Shown here: one piece after another, positions 55,984 to 64,000 of the stretch
How the letters are laid out: each line of letters starts with the position of its first letter
Position numbering within the stretch: position 1 is the stretch's first letter
Assembly: GCA_030035585.1 (NCBI GenBank)
Contig: CM057471.1
Location: 97,155,819-97,219,818 of the forward strand
Direction: 5' to 3'
Length of the DNA: 64,000 nucleotides
Source of the DNA: Dugong dugon
Lineage: Eukaryota > Chordata > Mammalia > Sirenia > Dugongidae
Program-made: the position numbers and the translations under genes
The notes under the pieces: model-generated
Seen by the model: only the letters and a program-made list of their open reading frames with translations
Databases searched by the model: none
Told to the model about the DNA's origin: nothing

Positions 55984-57675
55984 GACTTTCGGGCAACATG
56001 ACGCTACAGACAGAAGCACCACGCCGTCCCTCCACAGTGAAGATTCAAAAAACTAAGTCAAACAGAGACATACGTCAATCCTGAAACACTAAGCATCAAA
56101 TGAAGAGATAAAGAACTCAGCCAAGCACCAAATGGAATAAGAAACTGACTGAAAACAGAGAGCAAGGAGATACATGCAGAGGTCCCCTATCAGCTACCGC
56201 AGCACAGATATGCCATCTTGGACTCCTATCAGAGATCGGAGAATGGGGGTACGAGAAACCAGCTTCATGGAGTTTCCAGCAGGAGACAGAACAACCAGTA
56301 ACCAGCAATATATGCTTTCCCATCTCCCACCCTTCTTCAACCCCCACTTGGCCTTCTCTGCTTCCTGCGGCCACAGTCTGCTCGCTGGGAAGCACCGCCT
56401 TCATCCCAGTGTCACCTGGATTCCACTCACCCACACTGGCCAGCTCCCTGAGTGCCATTTGTTGGCTGCTGGTGGCGCTTTTTTCCGCTTCTTTAGATTT
56501 CTTTCTTACCTCTCACCACCAATGCCACCAACCCCTGCCCTTTCTCTCAAATACCTGGCTCCGAGTGCAATCTTTGCTTCTTCCTGAAAGGCTACGAAAC
56601 ACCGCTCGACTGCGCAACTGCTTCCCAGCTCGTGCCGCCACGCCGGTGGGACCCCAGGGGCTTTTTCTGTTTGTTTGTTCTGTTTCCTGTTTTGTTTGTT
56701 TGTCTTCTTTTTCTTTGCTAGGCTTCAGAGCCCCTTCTAGCCAGGCAATACTGCGTGGCTTGGGAACTACTCTCTTACTCTGCACAGACGCACAGTGACA
56801 TCCCTGGGGGCATTTCCTCTTGTTTGTTGTTTTTTTTGTTTGTTTCTTTCTTTTGTTTTCTTCTATTTTTCCCGCTTTGTCTTTCTTCATTTCCAGTTTT
56901 TCATCTCTCTATACTTACCTTCTCTTCCTGTCTCCTGAACACCTGGTACCGTGTGACACCTCTACCTCTTCTAGCCAGGCTGTACTTCACGGCCTAGAAG
57001 CAACTTCTCCGGTCCTACCAACCGCACTGGTGGGATCCCTGGAGACTTTTTTTTCCTCTTTTTCCTACTTTTTTTCCTCTAATTTGTGTTTATTCATTTT
57101 TTTCTTTTACCATTTTTCTTTCTTTTCTTCTTCTTCCTTTTTGTTTTTCTACATTTCTTAGTCTCTCATCTCTCCACTCCAACAGCAAGCTCCCTCAGCA
57201 CTCTTTTTTGTTCCTGTGTGTGTTTTTGGCTCCTGTTCCTCTCTCCTCTCTCTCCTCCTTCCCATACCCATCTTAGCTCCACACATCACAATCCCCTCTC
57301 TCTTTTTGGCCTGCCTGCACCATGTGCTAAACATCACAACCCCAAGTAGCACAGGCACGGCCTACTGGAGCCTGCCCTGCACTGATTCCAGGCCCATCCT
57401 GTCAGCCCTAGCACATGCCACAAAGAACCCATCCCAGAAACTCCTCTTCACTTGGATCTACCCTGCTGTACCACACCTGAGTGATCGGCCCTGCCCATTG
57501 GAGAAGGAGGTGAAAAGTATCATGGCCACAGATGAGCAAATAACAAAGATCACACAGCCCGCCTGCTCAGACATAAACAAATAAAACAAAAAAGCAGGAT
57601 GAACAAATCAAATCTACAATCAATAAACAATGAAAATAACTACTGAATGCCCTGAATACAGCAGACAATATCAAA
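55984..57675 (+). promoter_or_regulatory. L1 5'UTR with internal promoter region
   Basis: The GC-richest part of the window. It starts GACTTTCGGGCAACATGACG, followed by GC-rich sequence and then a long pyrimidine-rich stretch (about 56800-57250). In L1s this region carries the internal RNA polymerase II promoter. GCCATCTTGG at 56212-56221 is an exact YY1-type site in antisense orientation. Many open frames here on both strands are compositional and are not genes. Confidence 0.75.
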
Positions 57676-57699
57676 ACTTATTAAAAAAAACAGGACAGG

Positions 57700-58667
57700 A
57701 TGGTTCCAGTAGGAATCCAAAATAAAATACCAAATGACTTTCCAGTAGAAGAAAAGGTACTAGAACTACCTGATAGGGAATTCAAATATCTAATACCCAG
57801 AATTATCCAAGAGTTGAAGCAAAAAGCAGACAAAAATGAGGAAAAAATAGACAAATTCATGAAAAAGGCAAATTCATGGAAAACACAGACCAAAAAAAAG
57901 GAAGAATTCAAGAAAATAATACAGGAACAAAATGCTACAATAAATTCACAACTAGAAATCATACAAAAACAACAATTAGAAATCCAAAAGACAAACAAGA
58001 TTTCAGAAATGTACAGTGTCAAAGAAGGGCTGAGGAGCAGGTTTGAAACAATGAAAGACAGGATCAGCGAATATGAAGACACTTGGATATAATTCTGTTT
58101 GAGGAAAAATCAGAAAAAAGAATGAAGAACAAGGAAGAAACCCTGAGAATTATGTGGGATACAATCAAAAGCAAAAAATTTTGAGGGATCAGAGTTCCAG
58201 AACAGGGGGAGAAAACAGAGAACACAGACAGTATCACTGAAGAACTGCTGACAGAAAACTTCCCCAATATCATGGAAGATGAAAAGCTGACCATCCAAGC
58301 TCAACAAACCCCATACAGGATGGACCCCAAAAGAAAATCACCAAGGCATATCATAATCACACTCGCTAAAACCAAAAACAAACAAAGAATCCTGAGAGCA
58401 CCTCAAGAAAAACAAAAAGTCACATACAGAGGAGAAACAATAAGACTGAGCTCAGATTATTCGGAAGAAACCATGCAGGCAAGAAGGCAATGGAACGACA
58501 TATATAAAACCCTGAAAGAAAAAGATTGCCAGCCAAGAATAAGATATCCTGCAAAACTCTCATTCAAATATGATGGTGAAATTAGGTCATTTCTAGATAA
58601 ACAGAAATTAAGAGACTATGTAAAAACCAAACCAAACTTACAAGAACTATTAAAGGGAGTCCTCTGA
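57700..58667 (+). pseudogene. L1 ORF1, frameshifted
   Basis: ORF1p is the trimeric RNA-binding chaperone of L1. The first frame, to 58092, gives an N-terminal segment rich in heptad-like K/E/Q/I residues (IIQELKQKADKNEEKIDKF, then IINSQLEIIQKQQLE-like spacing), fitting the coiled coil. A frame change and at least one stop break the RRM part between about 58093 and 58270. The frame then reopens to 58667 with the conserved C-terminal domain: ARRQWNDIYKTLKEKD, RIRYPAKLSFKYDGEIRSF and KPNLQELLKGVL. Total length fits a normal ORF1 of about 320 residues. It is inactive. Confidence 0.88.
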
Positions 58668-59035
58668 TCTGAGAACAAACAACATCAGACCACAGGCTGA
58701 ATCTAGGGCACAGGATTGTACTAGCAAGATACCTACCTAGGAAATGAACTCTCAAGGACTATCTAAAACCAAAAGAATTACAATAGGGAACCAGAGAAAT
58801 TAATCTGTAAATGACAACAGCATCAGAACAATAAAAGAGGGAATGAACGGCATAGGTATAGAACCTTCTAATGGAGAGGAAGGCAAGGTGATACCAAGTA
58901 ATAATAGACTGCTTCACATCTAGGAAGACAAGGGTAAATTTCAAGGTAACCACAAAGAAAGTTAACGAACGTACTCATCAAAATAAAGAAGAAAAACATA
59001 AAGTCTCAGTAAAAACAAAACCTACAAAAACAAAA

Positions 59036-60706
59036 GAAATGAAAAAAAAAAATCCACAAACAAAGGAATTCAGCACAGGAGAGTAGGAACAAAGAAAATG
59101 TCAGCACCACAAAAAAAAAAGCACTACAAAACGACATCAATAAACTCACAAGTATGAATAATTACACTGAATGTAAGTGTCCTAAATGCACCCATAAAGA
59201 GATAGAGAGTAACAGAATGGATTAAAAAAAAAAGCACGAGCCATCAATATACTGTCTACAAGAGACACACCTCAGAAACAAAGACGTGAAGTTATTAAAA
59301 GTCAAAGGTTCGAAAAAAATGTATCAAGCTAACAACTACCAAAAAAGAGCAGGAGTGGCAATAATAATCTCAGACAAAATAGACTTTAAAACAAAATCCA
59401 CCATAAAAGACAAAGAAGGACACTATATAATGATTAGGAGACGATCTTTCACGAAGACATAACCATAATAAACATCTACGCACCCAATGACAGGGCTGCA
59501 AAATACATAAACTCCAACAGCACTAAAAAGAGAAATTGACAGTTCCACGATAATAGTAGGAGATTTCAACACACCACTCTCAGTAAAGGACAGAACATCT
59601 AGAAAGAAACTCAGCAAAGATACAGAAGACCTAAAGGGCACAATCAGCCAACTTGGCCTCATAGATACATATAGAACACTCCACCCAACAACTACAAAGT
59701 ACACATTCTTTTCCAATGTACATGGAACGTTCTTCAGAATACACCACATCGTAGACCACAGAGCAACCCTCAACAAGATTCAAAACGCTGAAATAATACA
59801 AAGTATCTTCTCTGACCATAACTCATCAAGGTAGAAATTAACAACAGGAAGAGCAAGGAAAAAAAATCAATTACATGGAAACTGAATAACACCCTGCATA
59901 CACATCGCTTGGTAATAGAAGAAATCAGAGGTGGGATCAAAAACTTCCTAGAATCAAACGAGAATGAAAACATATCATACCAAAACCTCTGGGACACAGC
60001 AAAGGCAGACCTCAGAGGACAATTTATAGCAATAGATGCACACATCAAAAAAGAAGCGACAAAATCAAAACATTAACTACAGAACTTGAACAAACAGAAC
60101 AAGAACAGCAAAAAAAGTCCCACAGTCACTAAAAGAAAGGAAATAATAAAGATCAGAGCAGAAATACATGAAATAGAGAATAGAAAAACAATAGAAAGAA
60201 TCAACAAAACCAAAAGTTGGTTCTTTGAAAGGATCAACAAAATCAACAAACCACTGGCCAGAATGACAAAAGAAAAACAGGAAAGGATGCAAATAACCCA
60301 AATAAGAAATTAAATGGGGGACATTACAACAGACCCAACTGAAACAAAAAGGATGAGAACAGAGTATTTTGAAAAACTATACTCCAACAAATTTGAAAAC
60401 CTAGACAAAATGGATAAATTTCTAGAAACACACTACCTACCCAAACTAACACAAAGTGATGTTGAAAATCTGAACAGACCCATAACGAGAGAGGAGACTG
60501 AAAAGTTAATTTAAAAACTCCCAACCAATAAAAACCCCTAGCACAGATGGCTTCACTGGAGAATTCTACCCAACATTCAGACAAGAGCTTATTCCAGTAC
60601 TACTCAAACTATTTCAGAACATAGAAAAAGAAGGGATACTTTCAAATTCATTTTATGAAGCCAGCATAACCCTGATACCAAAACCAGGCAGACGCCACAA
60701 AAAAAG
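59036..60706 (+). pseudogene. L1 ORF2, 5' part only, with frameshifts
   Basis: Endonuclease-domain sequence lies from about 59220 to 59900 (ACTGTCTACAAGAGACACAC, then GTAGGAGATTTCAACACACC, the GDFN motif). The segment before the reverse transcriptase follows, with an open frame at 60086-60313 (TKSWFFERINKINKPLARMT) and another to 60514. The sequence ends in the early reverse transcriptase at CCACAAAAAAAG and joins the 3'UTR at ATGGGAGGTGGGGGG. The catalytic FADD region and the C-terminal cysteine-rich part are absent. Several frameshifts and stops are also present. Confidence 0.87.
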
Positions 60707-61940
60707 ATGGGAGGTGGGGGGAAACGAAATAGACAATAGAAAAGTGGTGACTTTGGTGAAGGGTAAGACAGTACACAATACTGGGGAAGCCAGCACGCTT
60801 GTACAAGGAAAGGTCATGGAAGCTCCACAGACACTTCCAAACTCCCTGAGGGACTGACTTCCTGGGCAGAGGGCTGTGGGGCCCATGGTCTCGTGGAACT
60901 GGCATAACACAGTTTATAAAGACAATGTTCTACATTCTACCTTGGTGAGTAGCATCTGGGGTCTTAAAGCCTGTGAGCAGCCATCTAACATACTTCACTG
61001 GTCTCACCCCTTTGGAAGCAAGGGAGAATGAAGAAAACAAGATACAAGGAAAAGATCAGTCCAAAGGACTAATGGACCACAGCTACCAAGGACTCCACCA
61101 GACTGAGTCCAGTACAGCTAGATGGTGCCCGGCTACCACTACTGACTGCTCTAACCGGGATCACAACGGAGGGTCCTGGACAGAGCTGGAGAAGGATGTA
61201 GAACAAAATTCTAACACACAAAAAAAGACCAGATTTACTGGCCTGACAGAGACTGGAGAAACCCCAAGAGTATAGCCCTCAGACACCTTTTTAGCTCAGT
61301 GGTGAAGTCACTCCCAAGGTTCACCATTCAGCCGGGGATTGGACAGCCCCAGGAAACAAAACAAGACTAGTGAGGCACAGCAGTCCAGGGACAAGGACTA
61401 GAAGGCAGGAGGGAACAGGAAAGCTGTTAATAGGGAACCCAAGGTTGATAATGGACAGTGTTGACATCTCATGGGGTTGTTAACAATTGTCATAGGGCGA
61501 CATGTGTACTAACTGTTTGATGAGAAACTATTTGTTCTGTAAACCTTCATCTAAAGTCCAAAAAGAAAGAATTATCTATGTGAGATCAAATTGACAACAG
61601 CAATTCAAAAGGTTTGATGGGAAGCCTAGGGGACAGTGAGGTGAAGATAATGGTGATGGAATAATTTGGAAAAGGATAGTGAGAATAGCAGCACAACTGG
61701 AAGAATGTAATCAATGTCACTGAATTGTACATGCAGAAATTTTTCAAATGGTGTATCTTTGGCTATGTATATTTTCACCAAAAAAAAAGTCCTCCAAGGT
61801 TGAGAAGGGAGAGTGTTGATATGTTGTGGGGTTGTTAACCAATGTCATAAAACAATGTGTACTGACTGTTTAATGAGAAACTATTTGTTCTGTAAACCTT
61901 CAGTTAAGTACAATTAAAAAAAAAGGAAAAAAAAAAAAAA
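60707..61940 (+). mobile_element. L1 3'UTR with duplicated terminal module
   Basis: A 3'UTR of 1.2 kb. The terminal module (GGGGTTGTTAAC to GAGAAACTATTTGTTCTGTA) occurs at about 61460-61555 and again at about 61815-61910. Between them is a segment resembling an older L1 tail, GTATATTTTCACCAAAAAAA at its end. A poly(A) run closes the element at 61940. Confidence 0.88.
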
Positions 61941-61951
61941 GAATGACCTCT

Positions 61952-62470
61952 AGTATGACTGAAGAAAATATTAAATATAACCAAGTTATTGAAAACTGCT
62001 TTCATTTTCTAAAGGTTGAAAGACCTATGAATATATCAAGATAAGAAAAAAAGAAGAATGACACAATTTTGACACAACAGAAATGTAATTTTAAGATATG
62101 TTCAGCTAATCATGAAAATGAAGGAAGTAATTAACTAAAAAGACGCAAAGCTGGGTGAGGAACATAGCAGGCACTCAATAAATGTTTCTGAATGAACGAT
62201 ACTCTGTAAGTGATCTTTTTTCCCCTTATTCACAATATCTGGGAATGTTCAAAATCTAAATTCATATAAACACTATATTAAATGAATATATTCTGATATG
62301 TATTTGAAGGTTAAACTTTATACAAAATCTTTATGATAAAAAATTACTATTTAAGAACTAAGAAAGGACCCTAGATACAATTTAATTTAACCAACTCATT
62401 GTACAGACCAAGATAATGCAGCCCAGTACTACACAGATAACTGCTATTTATATTCGAAACATTTACTCAC
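61952..62470. other. Unassigned intron
   Basis: Intron between the L1 and the exon at 62471. GGCACTCAATAAATGTTTCT near 62171 is a possible MIR/L2 tail. Nothing else was seen. Confidence 0.5.
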
Positions 62471-62564
62471 TTCATAAGACCTGAATTCTTCTTACTAAAT
62501 GGTCCAATAATTTTAAACATTAGTTCCACAACTCCATTTTTCCCTAAGGATACTGAATTCACAG
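62471..62564 (-). CDS. AGTPBP1: AGTPBP1 coding exon, about residues 190-221
   Basis: A 94-bp exon encoding [19 protein letters not shown] and then [10 protein letters not shown], part of the helical ARM-like N-terminal region. The acceptor is CCCCCACAG just above 62564 and the donor is GTGAGT starting at 62470. It begins with the last two bases of a serine codon and ends with AA of a lysine codon completed by the next exon. The residues GLM replace SLI of the human protein as I recall it, a mild change. This is the most 5' exon in the window; the next intron is 16.9 kb, the longest here. Confidence 0.95.
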
Positions 62565-63764
62565 CTGTGGGGGAAAAGATATAAAATGATTAGAAACCTC
62601 AGTAACTAAAAACGTACACGCTTTGTGAGCTACACAGCCAAAAATACAAATTGTTTAACAAATGTGCAGTTAAGTCACTGATAAGGTCCACCTTAGCCAA
62701 TCACTCAAAGGGAGGATTTTTTTTGTTTAGTTTTTTTATGGGAAGTCGCAAAGAAATTCTGAAACAATATGAACAACAACAAAAAATGTTGTTATAAAAA
62801 ATATTTAAGTTGCTCCATTTGTTTATTCAGTAAATTTAGTGAACTCCACTAAACACCAGGATGCAGGGATTCAGTGACAAAAATAAACCTGCATTCAGTG
62901 AACAAGTGTAGAGAAGAATGACAGAAAAAATAACCATGTAATTACTTTCTAAATAAATTAAGAATTGTAGGTTATTTAGGCTACACCACTGAGGCACCCA
63001 TAATCCAGAGTAGAACAGAAGGCATTCCTGAAGAAAGTGATGCTTGGGCTCAATTTTTAAGAGCAGGTGTGTTAGCTAGGAAAGGAGTTGGAGTTAAGGG
63101 GTGAATGTGGCTCTGGGATCTCTCTGAAGACAACAGAGTAGAGACAACGAACACCCCCAGTAAGAGCAGTTACACTGTTAGAGCACATTATATCAGACAA
63201 AGGCATACAAACAGAAGACAGAGATGGAAAAACAAGCTAAGAAACAAATTATGAAGGGCTCTATAAGTTGTTAATTCTCTCAGCTACCAAGAATTGCCCA
63301 AAAGGAACAATAAATCAGATTTGCTTTTTAAATAAACAGGTCAGAACTCACACCACTCTGAGAAAGATGGGTTTGCAAAACACATTAGGAGGCTGTGGTC
63401 TAGGTTCAGAGGCAATGAGGGCCTTAACTAAAGCAGTTGTATCATGAAAAAAAGAGGGAACAATTTTAGTATTTCACAAAAAATATGCAAGCAATTACCT
63501 AACCAGAAAATTCTACCCAACATCTTCAACTCTGAACAAACATTATTAACAAAATTATAAATAAACCATTTTCTAGGCTTCTAGTGATTAATTTAATAAA
63601 ACACCATCAAAATGTAGCTCCTAAAGTTTTCTATGTTGATTTTAATTCCTTCTCTATCTGTTTACTACTACATTATCCCTTCTAATTTTATGTCTCGGCC
63701 ATCGTATTTTTAATTCAATTCAGTTTTATTTTTTTAAATACACTGTTTTCCTATTTTCTAATGT
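62565..63764. other. Intron with an L2 trace
   Basis: An L2-like stretch at about 62810-63110 (TTTATTCAGTAAATTTAGTG, AACAGAAGGCATTCCTGAAG). The remainder of the first intron in the window holds nothing I can name. Confidence 0.5.
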
Positions 63765-64000
63765 ACGTTGCTGTTGTTAGGTGCTGTCAAGTCGCTTCCG
63801 ACTCATATCGACCCTATAAACAATAGAATGAAACACTGTCCAATCCTGCACCATCCTCACAGCCGTTGCTATGCTTGAGCCCATTGTTTCAGCCACTGTG
63901 TCAATTCAACTCATTGAGGGTCTTCCTCTCTTTCACAGACCCTCTACTTTACCAAGCATGATGTCCTTCTCCAGGGACTGGTCCATCCTGATAACATGCC
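63765..64000 (-). mobile_element. RTE (BovB-like) retrotransposon 3' end, cut by window
   Basis: On the minus strand the sequence ends with the tail shared with AfroSINE (ATGAGTCGGAAGCGACTTGA, then ACCTAACAACAACAG). Further upstream it reads as DQSLEKDIMLGKVEG, the kind of motif found near the C-terminus of RTE reverse transcriptases, followed by a TGA. It continues beyond 64000, so its length and intactness are unknown. Elements of this type are the likely source of AfroSINE mobility. Confidence 0.85.

Larger units (their letters stand above)
55972..61951 (+). mobile_element. L1 with complete 5' end, half of ORF2 deleted
   Basis: A 6-kb L1 bounded by the target duplication AGAATGACCTCT (55972-55983) and GAATGACCTCT (61941-61951), entering at an A-rich site after TTTTTTAAAAAC. 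In order it holds a 1.7-kb 5'UTR, ORF1 in two frames, the start and middle of ORF2 to about 60706, then a 3'UTR and poly(A). The ORF2 part carrying the rest of the reverse transcriptase and the C-terminus is missing. It is opposite in orientation to AGTPBP1, in the 16.9-kb intron. Confidence 0.92.

Noticed and set aside
56117-57584. Cluster of overlapping frames on both strands, some above 110 codons
   Set aside because: They lie in the L1 5'UTR, where GC- and pyrimidine-rich composition leaves few stops. No recognisable domain and no splice context.

Overview
The window is a piece of a placental mammal genome, almost certainly afrotherian and most likely elephant or a close relative. The evidence is at least a dozen copies of the tRNA-derived AfroSINE, fragments of the RTE (BovB-like) element whose 3' tail the AfroSINE shares, and young L1 copies with long 3'UTRs. 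I recognise these from knowledge of the families; I could not search any database. Nothing bacterial or viral-system-like is present, and I found no new defence or metabolic system.

One gene spans the whole window, on the minus strand: AGTPBP1 (CCP1/Nna1), the cytosolic carboxypeptidase that shortens polyglutamate side chains on tubulin. Ten consecutive coding exons can be placed to the base, all with AG acceptors and GT donors. In gene order they are 62564-62471, 45556-45519, 42436-42228, 40506-40329, 29991-29894, 24074-23958, 16725-16013, 8662-8579, 7022-6936 and 6853-6705. Together they give 1767 bp (588 whole codons plus split codons), an unbroken frame matching about residues 190-780 of the human protein. 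This covers the end of the ARM-like N-terminal part, the acidic linker and most of the domain before the peptidase. Earlier exons lie beyond 64000, and the zinc-peptidase exons lie before position 1.

The rest is intron filled with repeats. 1-6400: L1 3'UTR, old L1, a Tigger/MER2-type transposon, an ERV-like LTR, and an L1 holding two AfroSINEs. 9-16 kb: AfroSINEs, a Charlie-like element, a MaLR-like LTR and a probable ERVL fragment. 16.8-21.6 kb: L1 ORF2 with nested insertions. 22.9-30 kb: two more MaLR-like LTRs, a second ERV-like LTR, MIR and AfroSINEs. 30.2-33.4 kb: two L1 3' portions in series. 34.4-38 kb: L2-like sequence with an inverted repeat, then antisense L1. 47.7-52.7 kb: two L1s. 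56-62 kb: an L1 with full 5'UTR, broken ORF1, half an ORF2 and a 3'UTR. The end of the window enters an RTE element.

The best leads are: a perfect 95-bp tandem duplication across the 3' splice site of the AGTPBP1 exon at 40329-40506, which creates a second acceptor; a 119-bp inverted repeat (5 mismatches, no gaps) with a 1.1-kb spacer at 34.6-36.0 kb; and a target-site-flanked, poly(A)-tailed retrocopy of about 0.7 kb at 19.1-19.8 kb that starts in an AfroSINE tail.
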